From the NCBI RefSeq assembly GCF_027595985.1, contig NC_073313.1, positions 86,162,899 to 86,226,898 of the forward strand: a DNA stretch of 64,000 nt, given 5' to 3'. This document shows positions 22,160 to 31,900 of this stretch, piece after piece. The DNA is from Sorex araneus. Taxonomy: Eukaryota; Chordata; Mammalia; Eulipotyphla; Soricidae. The position numbers were made by a program, and so were the translations under genes. The stretch's first letter is position 1. Each line of letters begins with the position of its first letter. The notes below the pieces were generated by a model. It searched no databases. It had not been told where the DNA came from and saw nothing but the letters and a program-made list of their open reading frames with translations.

Positions 22160-22320
22160 TTATCAGCAGTTAAAGAGATAGAATAGCAGATGCTCGCCTT
22201 ACATGCAGCCAACACAACCTTGATGCCCAGCACAAATATTCCGCCAAGCCCAGGAGTGATCTCTGAATGTAGAGCCAGGATTAACCGCTGAGCACAGCAC
22301 GTGTGCCCCTCAAACCAAAA
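22160..22320 (+). repeat. SOR-like SINE
   Basis: Plus copy ending 'gtgcccctcaaaccaaaata'; its tail has grown into the adjacent TA microsatellite. Confidence 0.75.
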
Positions 22321-22418
22321 TATATGTATAAATATAAGTATATGTATATATACATATATATATATGTATATATATTATGTGTATGCATACCTATGTGTGT
22401 GTATATATATATATAAAT
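22318..22418. repeat. (TA/TG)n microsatellite
   Basis: Alternating purine-pyrimidine tract, 'tatgtatatatacatatata' and 'tgtgtgtgtatatatatata'. Confidence 0.9.
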
Positions 22419-22421
22419 TTG

Positions 22422-22590
22422 GCTAGAGTGATGGTACAGCAGGTAGAGAGATTGTCTTGTATGCAGCTGACCTAGGTTCAATCCCCTGGACCACATATGG
22501 TCCCCAAACCCCACCAGAAGTAATCCCTGAACTCAGAACCAGGAGTAAGCCTGAGCACCACTGACTGTGGCCCAAAAATACAAAAAAAAA
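22422..22590 (+). repeat. SOR SINE
   Basis: Plus copy 'ggctagagtgatggtacagc' to 'gtggcccaaaaatacaaaaa'. Confidence 0.85.
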
Positions 22591-23059
22591 TTTGAAGTCA
22601 TCCGCACTTTATCCACCATAGCTAACTTCAAAATCAAATGTTTTCAGGTGGGCCTTCCAAACAGAGCCCAGGGACCATTCCCTGGATACTAGGTCAGACA
22701 ACTCACTTGAAAGGCCCAAGGATGTGGTGCTGCTCTGACACTGCAGTTTGGGGGACCTCCTGTGCCACCAGGAGTGCTCTGGGGCCACCAAGGCTACACC
22801 TCTTGATGCTGTGAGCAGGGCTTTTAGTGCTGGGGGACAGCAGACCTAGTTTAATAATTTGCACCCCTAACCCGCTATCTCCCTGCCCCAAAAAATCAGT
22901 TTAATATGGAAATATTAACCCTACCTCTCGTAGACTAAGGATTATAAAGAAAACTTTCAAACATTTCACAAAAGTAAAATAAATCCCCGTTCAACCATGT
23001 CCTACCTCTATAAAGGGGTTTATTAGTATGACTCATAAGATTGTTCAAAGCAGCCAGGC

Positions 23060-23528
23060 ATGTATCCCAGGCAAAGCAAGGAGAAGAGGGGGAAAGTGAA
23101 GAGGGGCAGGGGAAGGATAAGAGAGGAGTGAAGGGTAGGGGAAGGGGAGTAGGAGAAAGGAAAGAAGAAGAGGGAAGAGGTAGGAGAAAGGAAAAGGGGA
23201 GAAGGGGAAAGGGGGGAAGGGGAAGAGGAGGGTGAGGAAAGAGAGAGAAGAGGGAGTGCAAGGGGAAGAGGAAAGGGGGAGAGGTTAGAGTGCTTGAAAG
23301 AAGGCAAGAAAAGAGGAAGGGGGAGGGGGAAGCAGAGAGGGAAGAAGTGGGACCAGAAGAAAGGGATGGGGAAGGCAAGGGAGAGAGGAAATTAGGGAAG
23401 GAGAAGGGAGGAGGAGGAGAGAGAAGGGGAGGAAGAGGAGAAGAAAAGAGGATAATGAGGAGAGGGGAAGGGAAGAAGGAACAAGGAAGAGGATTTTAAG
23501 AGGATGAGAAGGGTAAGAGGAGGAGGAC
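23060..23528 (+). repeat. Long polypurine tract (plus strand A/G), RBMX2 intron 2
   Basis: About 450 nt that are almost all A and G (gaggagaag, aggggaagg words) with few interruptions. Open frames on the opposite strand (Ser/Pro/Leu/Phe-rich) are by-products of the composition. Homopurine tracts of this length can form triplex (H-) DNA. Confidence 0.9.
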
Positions 23529-23530
23529 AG

Positions 23531-23707
23531 GGGCTGGAGCGATAGCACAGCGGGTAGGGCATTTGCCTTGCACACGGCTAACCCAGGTACAATTCCCAGT
23601 ATCCCACATGCCCCACACCCCTGAGAACCGCCAGGAATAATTCCTGAGTGCATGAGACAGTAGTAACGCCTGTACAACGCTAGGTGTGACCCAAAAAGCA
23701 AAAAAAA
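23531..23707 (+). repeat. SOR SINE at start of unit A
   Basis: 'ggggctggagcgatagcaca' to 'gtgacccaaaaagcaaaaaa', then an A/T-rich tail shared with the SINE at 25226. Confidence 0.93.
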
Positions 23708-23749
23708 TGAAAAATTAAATAATAAAAAATAAATTTTAACATTAAAAAA

Positions 23750-23965
23750 AAGGCAGGGGAGAGGGAGAGTACAGGGAGAGGAAAGGGAAGGGAAGGGGGA
23801 AAAGAAGATTGAGTGGAGGAGAGAGGAAGGAGAGGGAAAGCGGAGGGCAGGGGAAAACAAGGGAACATGAAGGGGAGGAGAAAAGGGGGGAGAGGGGAAT
23901 GAAAAAAGAAATGGGGAGGGGGAAGAGAAAGAGGGAATGTGAGGGGAAGTGAGGGGGGAAAATTC
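23750..23965 (+). repeat. Polypurine tract, unit A
   Basis: About 210 nt of A/G-only-like sequence beside exon 2. Its twin is at 25432-25655. Confidence 0.88.
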
Positions 23966-23990
23966 AAAACCGGAAAAAGCACAGAAACAA

Positions 23991-24318
23991 GGGGCCAGAG
24001 ACAGTACGGTGGCCAATGCGCCTGCGTGCCCAGAGCCAGTGTCGGGGTCCATCGCTGGCTACCGTGTATTCCCCAGAGCCCGCCAGCGATCCCGCTGCCT
24101 TGGGCCAGGAGAAGCCCAGGGCACGGCCGGGTGCGGCCGCAAAGTAAGCAGCAGAAAGCAGTGCCCGCAGGTCTGGAGCCGCAGCAGGCGGGGAGGGCAC
24201 TTGTCGTGCATGAGGCTGACCCAGGTGCGATCCCTGGCACCATCCCTGCCCCACCCCATATGGGCCCCGAGCACCACCAGAGCCCGGAGTGACGCCTGAG
24301 CATCACTGGGTGTGAGCT
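23991..24318 (+). repeat. Two old GC-rich SINE copies in RBMX2 intron 2, unit A
   Basis: About 23993-24150 ('ggggccagagacagtacggt') and 24180-24318 ('gagcaccaccagagcccgg ... gcatcactgggtgtgagc'). CpG-rich, so probably unmethylated beside the promoter. Twins at 25677-26004. Confidence 0.7.
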
Positions 24319-24419
24319 CCGAGAGGGCGGGGGCGCGAGGGCGCGAGCGAGAGGGGGGAGCGTCTGCACTGGAGACGGGCGGGAGGCGGCTGGGCCCGAG
24401 CGCTCCGCGGGACACTCAC

Positions 24420-24535
24420 CCAAGAAGATCCAGGCGCTGTCCTTGTACTCGGAGTGCCAGGACACCTTCTCCGCCACCCCCAGCTGGACCTCGCGCTCGT
24501 TGAGCTCGTTGATCAACTTCACTTTCGTTAACGGG
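24420..24535 (-). CDS. RBMX2: RBMX2 exon 2, copy A
   Basis: 116 nt between acceptor 'cttccgcag' and donor GTGAGT. Joined to exon 1 it begins MNPLTKVKLINELNEREVQL and ends SEYKDSAWIFLG, essentially the mammalian RBMX2 N-terminus with at most one conservative change (Glu for Asp). It covers the segment before and into RRM beta1. Frame and both splice sites are intact. Confidence 0.9.
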
Positions 24536-24753
24536 CTGCGGAAGTTACGGCAGAGTCAAGGGCCGCGGCCCGGCGCGCGCCCAGCCAGGGCTCCCCTGAA
24601 AGGGACTCGGCGCTTTCCGGGCTCCGCGACCCCCGCCCCCCCACACACGCTTCGCCCCCCGCCGCGGCCCGCCCTTCCCTCATCTCCTCCCTCCCGAATC
24701 CCAACCCCCAGCCCCGACCTCCCACAGCCCACACAGGAGAGCCGGAGCCTTAC

Positions 24754-24758
24754 TTCAT
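24754..24758 (-). CDS. RBMX2: RBMX2 exon 1 coding part (ATGAA), copy A
   Basis: The ATG at 24758-24756 plus AA is followed at once by donor GTAAGG. AA joins C of exon 2 to give Asn, so the start is MNPLTK. The 5' UTR extends upstream to an undetermined start site. Confidence 0.85.
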
Positions 24759-25225
24759 CCTCAGCCGGCTCCCGCCGCCAAATGCCGAGCCAACGACTTC
24801 TGGAAAAAGCCGTTTAACCGTGGCCCGGCTTCAGCGCGGCAATCCCATTGGCTAGAGCTCCCCCGGAAGGGATCATTCGAACCGGAAGCGAGTAGCCACG
24901 TCCGGACGTAACGCACGTAACGCATGCGCACGAGAACCGGGACGTGCCTCTGACTTCGACCGAGACAGATTTTTTTCTCTAGTCCGGCTCTTCCGGCTGT
25001 GAACCAGAAGGACGGAAGGGCGAGCTGCGTCTCTTGCCTCAGGGCGGCTTCTGTAAGCCCGTGACGCTGACCGCGCTCGCCATTAACATTTGCCGATTGG
25101 CGGCTGGGAAAGGTGTCCTGATTTGGAGATTTTGATCCCAGCCTTTACTCCCAGTACAAAAAACCCTGTTTAGGTGACACACAGCCACATGTTGCTGTGG
25201 GCTCGGATCTAAAACATCCCTTGTC

Positions 25226-25390
25226 GGGGCTGGAGCGATTTCATAGTGGGTAGGGCGTTTGCCTTGCACTCCGCTGAAGGGTTCGATTCCCAGCATCCCA
25301 GATGGTCCCCCTAGCGCTGGCGGGAGTAATTTCTGACTCGGAAGAGACCCCTTTGCATCGCTGGGTGTGACCCAAAAAGCAAAAAAAATA
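25226..25390 (+). repeat. SOR SINE at the A/B junction
   Basis: 'ggggctggagcgatttcata' to 'gtgacccaaaaagcaaaaaa'. Its 5' flank ('aaacatcccttgtc') matches that of the SINE at 26905, and its 3' flank matches that of the SINE at 23531. That hybrid pattern marks the recombination site. Confidence 0.92.
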
Positions 25391-25431
25391 AAAAATTAAA
25401 TAATAAAAAATAAACTTCTACATTAAAAAAA

Positions 25432-25660
25432 GAGGCAGGGGAGAGGGAGAGACAGGGAGAGGAAAGGGAAAGGGAGGGGGAGAAGAAGATTAAGTGGAGG
25501 AGGAGAGAGGAAGGAGAGGGGAAGAGGAGGGCAGGGAAAAACAAGGGAACATGAAGGGGAGAAGGACAAAAGGGGGGAGAGGGGAATGAAAAAAGAAATG
25601 GGGAGGGGGAAGAGAAAGAGGGAATGGGAGGGGGAGCAAGGGGGAAAAATTCAAAACCGG
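25432..25660 (+). repeat. Polypurine tract, unit B
   Basis: A/G-rich twin of 23750-23965, with length differences. Confidence 0.88.
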
Positions 25661-25676
25661 AAAAGCAGAGAAACAA

Positions 25677-26004
25677 GGGGCCAGAGACAGTACGGTGGCC
25701 AATGCGCCTGCGTGCCCGGGGCCAGTGTCGGAGTCCATCGCTGGCTACCGCGTATTCCCCAGAGCCCGCCAGCGACCCCGCTGCCTTGGGCCAGGAGAAG
25801 CCCAGGGCACGGCCGGGTGCGGCCGCAAAGTAAGCAGCAGAAAGCAGTGCCCGCAGGTCTGGAGCCGCAGCAGGCGGGGAGGGCACTTGTCGTGCATGAG
25901 GCTGACCCAGGTGCGATCCCTGGCACCATCCCTGCCCCACCCCATATGGGCCCCGAGCACCACCAGAGCCCGGAGTGACGCCTGAGCATCGCTGGGTGTG
26001 AGCT
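25677..26004 (+). repeat. Two old GC-rich SINE copies, unit B
   Basis: Duplicates of 23991-24318. Confidence 0.7.
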
Positions 26005-26105
26005 CCGAGAGGGCGGGGGCGCGAGGGCGCGAGCGAGAGGGGGGAGCGTCTGCACGGGAGACGGGCGGGAGGCGGCTGGGCCCGAGCGCTCCGCGGGACA
26101 CTCAC

Positions 26106-26221
26106 CCAAGAAGATCCAGGCGCTGTCCTTGTACTCGGAGTGCCAGGACACCTTCTCCGCCACCCCCAGCTGGACCTCGCGCTCGTTGAGCTCGTTGATC
26201 AACTTCACTTTCGTTAACGGG
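26106..26221 (-). CDS. RBMX2: RBMX2 exon 2, copy B
   Basis: 116 nt, same length and coding sequence as copy A, with intact acceptor and donor. Splicing both exon 2 copies in series would shift the frame (116 is not a multiple of 3), so only one can be used per mRNA. Confidence 0.88.
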
Positions 26222-26438
26222 CTGCGGGAGTTACGGCAGAGTCAAGGGCCGCGGCCCGGCGCGCGCCCAGCCAGGGCTCCCCTGAAAGGGACTCGGCGCT
26301 TTCCGGGCTCCGCGACCCCCGCCCCCCCCCCCACGCTTCGCCCCCGCCGCGGCCCGCCCTTCCCTCATCTCCTCCCTCCCGAATCCCAACCCCCAGCCCC
26401 GACCTCCCACAGCCCACACAGGAGAGCCGGAGCCTTAC

Positions 26439-26443
26439 TTCAT
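26439..26443 (-). CDS. RBMX2: RBMX2 exon 1 coding part (ATGAA), copy B
   Basis: ATG at 26443-26441, AA, then donor GTAAGG, identical to copy A. This is the outermost start codon of the locus. Confidence 0.83.
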
Positions 26444-26904
26444 CCTCCGCCGGCTCCCGCCGCCAAATGCCGAGCCAACGACTTCTGGAAAAAGCCGTTT
26501 AACCGTCGCCCGGCTTCAGCGCGGCAATCCCATTGGCTAGAGCTCCCCCGGAAGGGATCATTCGAACCGGAAGCGAGTAGACACGTCTGGACGTAACGCA
26601 TGCGCACGAGAACCGGGACGTGCCTCTGACTTCGACCGAGACAGATTTTTTCTCTAGTCCGGCTCTTCCGGCTGTGAACCGGAAGGACGGAAGGGCGACC
26701 TGCGTCTCTTGCCTCAGGGCGGCTTCTGTAAACCCGTGACGCTGACCGCGCTCGCCATTAACATTTGCCGATTGGCGGCTGGGAAAAGTGTCCTGATTTG
26801 GAGATTTTGATCCCAGCCTTTACTCCCAGTACAAAAAACTCTGTTTAGGTGACACACAGCCACATGTTGCTGTGGGCTCGTCCCTAAAACATCCTTTGTG
26901 GGGG

Positions 26905-27075
26905 GCTGGAGCTATATCATAGCGGGTAGGGCTTTTACCTTGCACGGGGCCGACCCGGATTTGATTCCCAATATCCCATCTGGTCCCCCAAGCGCTGCGG
27001 GGAGTAATTCCTGAGTGCATGAGCCGGGAGTGACCCCTATGCATCACAGGGTGTGACCCTAAAAGCAAAAAATTT
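26905..27075 (+). repeat. SOR SINE closing unit B
   Basis: 'ggggctggagctatatcata' to 'gtgaccctaaaagcaaaaaa'. Likely the ancestral right-hand partner in the exchange. Confidence 0.92.
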
Positions 27076-27164
27076 TTTTTAATAAAAAATAAAACTCCCG
27101 GTATAACTTGTACATTTTAGTGATGGCTGATGATGATTATATACACATAAAAAGGTGTTAAGCT

Positions 27165-27314
27165 GGGGATGGAGCAATAGCACAGCAGGTAGGGAGCAAT
27201 AGCACGCGACTGACCCGGGTACAGTTCCCAGCATCCCATATGGTCCCCGGAGCACCTTCAGGAGGAATGCATGACTGGATGAGTCAGGAGAAACCCCTGT
27301 GTATCGCAGGCTGT
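27165..27314 (+). repeat. SOR SINE, left part (split by an LTR)
   Basis: 'ggggatggagcaatagcaca' to 'gtatcgcagg'. The rest resumes at 28351 as 'gggtgtgacccaaaaag'. Confidence 0.85.
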
Positions 27315-28350
27315 TGTAGGATAATATAGCCTTAGGCAGTTTAGATTTATTGGGTTACTCCCATCACAGTGCTCCCATTCGTCTGTGTTTATTTGTAGCT
27401 TCTTAGTGTTCTGTTGACTTGTAAATACTGTTTTTCTCTTCTCCTTGAGTCCTTTGCATAGTTTATTCAGAGCAATGTCCTTTTTCTATGGACACAGGAT
27501 GACTTAGCAAACGCTATGCTTTTATAACCTGAGAGTCACTTGACTCTACATGATATTTTCCTCCTGGGAATATGTTCTCTCGACCTAAGCCTCAACTGCC
27601 CTTACTTCCTAGCACCCCCAAAAGCAGGGTCCCAACGAGGGACTAGACGGACCCAGGGCAAGCGGTGAGTTGTGTGCTACCCTGGCATCGAGATGGGCCT
27701 GGCCAAAGTGCCTAATGCTTAACTATAAGTTAAGAGCTTGATCATGGACAAATGTTGTCATGATCCAAACAGTGATAACTAGATTCGGACCCTGCTAGTG
27801 TTAGGAGTGATTAATCTGGCCTGAGTGCTGTAGTCTGACTCTGTGGCAAGATGTTGCCAGGAGAGCTGCCTTGCAAGCCTCAATGTATCTCTTGCTATGT
27901 CCATACAAAAATAACTAGTATTAAGATGTTAGTAAGTGTTTGGACTAAGGAAAGGAAAAAAACCTTAAGAGTCAGGAAGGGCTTTGGAATGCCCTGCCCT
28001 CAGGAATGGCTTTCTTGTGTTGATTTTGCTACCTGGCTGGGTGTAGCCTAGAGGGCAAGGTGGGAGAGAGAAGTAGGAGGAGAGACTAGAGAAGCCAGAG
28101 TGGCTGGAGTTGATCCAGAGAGAGGATGGAGCTGGGAGTGCGGGAGATGAGAAAGATGGAAGATTGAATAAACGGTAACTAATCAGCAACCAGCTTGATC
28201 CTCGTTCTTCCCTTGCCGGTCCTTGGTCAATGGCGATCCCGAACCAGCCCATACATAGCGGTTCCAGAGCACCAAACGCGGGTGGTGAGACAGAGCCGCC
28301 CGGAGAGCCCGCGAGTGCATGCGCTCCTCGGCGTGCTTTAGTTTTTTACA
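27315..28350 (+). mobile_element. Solo LTR of an endogenous retrovirus
   Basis: 1036 bp beginning TGTAGGATA and ending TTTTTTACA. It is flanked by a 6-bp TSD (GGCTGT at 27309-27314, GGGTGT at 28351-28356; the host SINE consensus is GGGTGT). A polyadenylation signal AATAAA lies near 28168, followed by a U5-like segment. No gag, pol or env lies beside it. A related LTR is at 47327-48801. The 6-bp TSD fits a class II (ERVK-like) integrase; this is inference. Confidence 0.8.
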
Positions 28351-28378
28351 GGGTGTGACCCAAAAAGAAAAAATAAAG
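28351..28378 (+). repeat. SOR SINE, right part
   Basis: 3' remainder of the SINE at 27165, with A-rich tail and 'aaggtgttaagc' TSD (also at 27151-27162). Confidence 0.85.
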
Positions 28379-28961
28379 GTGTTAAGCTATTCTGCCTGAA
28401 ATTCTGTAATCTTGTAAACTAATGGTTGATTTTTAAAGAAAAGAGAGTCCAAAAACAAAAATTCTGGTATGGAACATTCAGAAATGTATAAAAGTTGTAT
28501 AGCTATATAGCAACTTTTTTTTTGGATTTTATTTTATTTATTTTTTTTACAGTTACAGATTTATACATTTTTGTGCTCATGCTTCTCCCTTACAAAGTTT
28601 GATAACCCATCCCTTCACCAGTGCCCATTCTCCACCACCAGTAAACCCAACATCCCTCCCCCCATCCCCTGTCCCGTCTCCTTCCACCCCACACTGCCAC
28701 TATGGCAGGGTATTCCCTTTTGTTCTCTCTCTCTGATTAGGTGTTGTGGTTTGCAATAAAGGTGTTGAGTGGCCACTCTGCTCAGTCTCTAGTCTATATT
28801 CGGCCCGCATCATCTTTCCCCCACATGACCTCCAACCACATTTTACTTGGTGTTCCCTTCTCTGAGCTGCCCAGAATGAGAGACCAGCCTCCAAGCCACG
28901 GAGACAGCCTCCTGGTACTTATTTCTACTGTTCTTGGGTGTTAGTCTTATAGTCCATTATT

Positions 28962-31900
28962 CTATATTCCACAGATGAGCACAATCTTTCTATGTCTGTC
29001 TCTCTCTTTCTGACTCATTTCACTTAGCATAATAATTTCCATGCTGATCCACTTATATGCAAACGTCATGACCTCATTCTTTTTAACAGCTGCATAGTAT
29101 TCCATTGTATAGATGTACCAAAGTTTCTTCAACCAATCATCTATTCTAGGGCACTCGGGTTTTTTCCAGATTCTGGCTATTGTAAACAGTGCTGCAATGA
29201 ACATATAAGTGCAGATGTCATTTCGACTATACTTTTTGGCTTTTCTGGAATATATTCCCAACAGTGGTATTGCTGGGTCAAATGGGAGCTCAACCTTTAT
29301 TTTTTTGAGAATTGTCCATATTGTTTTCCAAAAGGGCTGACCTAGCCGGCATTCCCATCAGCAGTGTAGAAGGGTCCCTTTCTCCCCACATCCTCTCCAA
29401 CAGTGGTTGCTTTTGTTCTTTTGGATGTGTGCTAGTCTCTGTGGTGTGAGGTGGTATCTCATGGTTGTTTTGATCTGCATCTCTCTGATGATTAGTGATG
29501 TAGAGCACTTTTTCATGTGCCTTTTGGCCATTCGTATTTCTTCCTTGGTAAAGTTTCTGTTCATTTCTTCGCCCCATTTTTTGATGGGGTTGGATGTTTT
29601 CTTCTTGTAGAGTTCAACCAGTGCTTTATATACCCTTGATATCAACCCCTTATCTGATGGGTATTGTGTAAATATCCTTTCCCATTCTGTAGATAGTCTT
29701 TGTATTCTGGTCACTGTATCTTTTGCAGTGCAGAAGCTTTTTAGTTTAATGTAGTCCCATTTGTTGATCTCTGTTTTTACTAGGTTGCTTAGTACCGTGT
29801 TCATCTTTGAAAATACCTTTATCTTCAATATCGTGGAGGGTTTTGCCTACCTTGTCTTCAATGTACCTTATGGTTTGTGGTCTGATGTCTTTAATCCATT
29901 TTGATCTGACTTTTGTGCATGGTGTCAGGTCGAGTTCTAGGCCCATTTTTTTGCATGTGGTTGTCCAGTTGTGCCAGCACCATTTGTTAAAGAGACTTTC
30001 CTTGCTCCACTTCACATCTCTTGCACCTTTATGAACGATTAGATGATCATATATTTGAGGTTGTGTGTGGGGATATTCCACCCTGTTCCATTGGTCTGCA
30101 GTTCTGCTTTTGTTCCAGTACCATGCTGTTTTAATTGTTACCGCTTTGTAGTAGAGTTTAAGGTTGGGGAGGGTGATGCCTCCCATCATCTTTTTCCCAA
30201 GAATTGTTTTAGCTATCCGTGAGCGTTTATTGTTCCATATAAATTTCAGGATTGCTTGCTCCGTTTCTTTGAATAATGCCATTGGTATCTCTATAGGGAT
30301 CGCGTTAAATCTGTATAATGCTTTGGGGAGTATTGCCATTTTGACAATGTTGATTCTCCCTATCCATGAGCAGGGGATATGTTTCCATTTCCTCATGTCC
30401 TCTTTTATTTCATGGAGTAGCGTTTTATATTTTTCTTTGTAGAGGTCCTTTACTTCTTTAGTTAAGCTGATTCCAATGTATTTGATTTTCTGGGGCACAA
30501 TTGTGAACGGGATTGCTTTTTTCATGTCCCTTTCCTCTGTCTCATTGTTTGCATATAGGAAGGCCATGAATCTTTGGGTATTGATTTTATAGCCTGAGAC
30601 TTTATTGTATAGGTCAATTGTTTCTAAGAGTTTCTTACTAGAGCTTTTAGGTTTCTCTAGGTATAGTATCATATCATCTGCGAATAGTGAGAGCTTGATT
30701 TCTTCATTTCCAATCTGAATCCCCTTAATATCTTTTTCTTGCCTGATGGCTATTGCTAATACTCCCAGTACTATATTAAAGAGAAGTGGTGAGAGTGGAC
30801 ATCCTTGTCTTGCCCCCGATCTTAGAGGAAAAGCCCTTAGTTTTTCTCCATTGATGATAATGCTTGCCATAGGTTCATGGTAGATGGCTTTGACTATCTT
30901 CAGAAAAGTTCCTCCAAAACCCATTTTGGTGAGAGTTTGTATCATGAATGGGAGTTGAATCTTGTCAAATGCTTTCTCTGCATCTATTGATATGATCATA
31001 TGGTTTTTATCTTTACTTTTGTTGATGTGATGGATTATGTTGATTGATTTCCGAATGTTAAACCATCCTTGCATCCCCGGGATGAATCCCACTTGGTCAT
31101 GGTGTATGATCTTTTTGATGAGTTGTTGGATTCTATTTGCTAGTATTTTGTTGAGGATCTTCGCATCGGTGTTCATCAAGGATATTGGTCTATAGTTTTC
31201 TTTGTTAGTGGTGTCTTTGTTTGCTTTTGGTATTAGGGAGATATGTGCCTCGTAGAAACTGTTTGGAAGGGTTCCTGTCTTTTCGATTTCCTGGAAAAGC
31301 TTGAGGAGAACTGGCAACAAGTCTTCTTTAAATGTTTGGAAGAATTCGCCAGTGAATCCGTCTGGACCTGGGCTTTTGTTTTTGGGGAGACTTTTGATTA
31401 CAGTTTCGATTTCCTTGATATTTATGGGCCTATTCAGGTATTTCACGTTTTCTTGGCTCAGTCTTGGGAGATTGTAGGAGTCAAGGAATTCATCCATTTC
31501 TTTTAGGTTCTCTTGTTTCGTGGCATACAGACTTTCAAAGTAGTCTCTCATGATCATTTGAATCTCCTTGGTTTCTGTTGTGATGTCCCCCTTTTCATTT
31601 CTGATTCGGTTTATTGGGGTTTTCTCTCTTTCTTTCTTTGTGAGTCTTGCTAGCTGTTTATCAATCTTATTTATTTTCTTGAAGAACCAGCTCTTTGTTT
31701 CATTGATCTTACGGATTGTTTTTCGGGTTTCCAGATCGTTAATTTCTGCTCTAAGTTTTATTATTTCTTTCCTTCGATCTGGTTTGGGTTCCTTTTGCTG
31801 GTCCTCTTCTAAGATCTTGAGCTGCGAAGTCAAGCTATCTATATAGGCCCTTTCTTCCTTTCTGAGGAAGGCTTGCAGAGCTATAAATTTTCCCCTTAAC

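Larger units (their letters stand above)
24240..25075 (-). promoter_or_regulatory. CpG-island promoter of RBMX2, copy A
   Basis: GC- and CpG-rich, TATA-less region around exon 1. Visible elements upstream of the ATG: an ATTGG/CCAAT box (about 24847), several CCGGAAG ETS-type sites (about 24868, 24883, 24987), and an NRF1-like cgcatgcgca at 24921-24930. It carries one extra 'cgtaacgca' tandem unit relative to copy B. Confidence 0.75.
23531..25225. repeat. Tandem duplication unit A (RBMX2 promoter/exons 1-2)
   Basis: Unit A is repeated as unit B (25226-26904) at an offset of about 1685 bp. Order in both: SOR SINE, polypurine tract, two GC-rich old SINEs, exon 2, intron 1, exon 1, promoter. Differences read by eye are a few percent plus small indels. 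Each unit starts at a plus-strand SOR SINE and a third SINE (26905) closes unit B, consistent with unequal exchange between SINEs. Confidence 0.9.
12127..26443 (-). pseudogene. RBMX2: RBMX2 locus: intron-containing but disrupted
   Basis: RBMX2 is an X-linked RNA-binding protein of the activated spliceosome (RES complex) with one N-terminal RRM and a charged C-terminal tail. Six exons with correct order, phase and GT/AG splice sites are recognisable on the minus strand: exon 1 (two copies), exon 2 (two copies), exon 3, exon 4 (RRM core), exon 5 and exon 6. Joining exons 1-4 gives an open frame of 100 codons. Exon 5 then has TGA stops at codons 7 and 28, and exon 6 needs several frameshifts to follow the known tail. 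Predicted product: 106 residues ending inside the last RRM beta strand, or degraded mRNA (first stop is 157 nt before the exon 5/6 junction). The divergent neighbour GPR119 matches mammalian synteny, so this is the parental locus and not a retrocopy. An assembly error is less likely because defects are spread over two exons. Confidence 0.82.
25925..26760 (-). promoter_or_regulatory. CpG-island promoter of RBMX2, copy B
   Basis: Same CCAAT, ETS-type and NRF1-like (26597-26606) elements as copy A. If transcribed, it would give alternative first exons with the same coding sequence. Confidence 0.72.
25226..26904. repeat. Tandem duplication unit B (RBMX2 promoter/exons 1-2)
   Basis: Second copy of unit A. 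It lies farther from exon 3, so the copy at 23531-25225 is the promoter-proximal one relative to the gene body. Splice sites of exons 1 and 2 are intact here too. Confidence 0.9.

Noticed and set aside
23285-24522. Long minus-strand reading frames (255 and 280 codons) and the 264-codon twin at 25311-26105
   Set aside because: They read through a polypurine tract and SINEs and give Ser/Pro/Phe-rich low-complexity text. Only the 40 codons over RBMX2 exon 2 are real coding sequence.
30164-31846. Plus-strand frames inside the L1 (e.g. 31568-31846)
   Set aside because: Antisense shadows of L1 ORF2.
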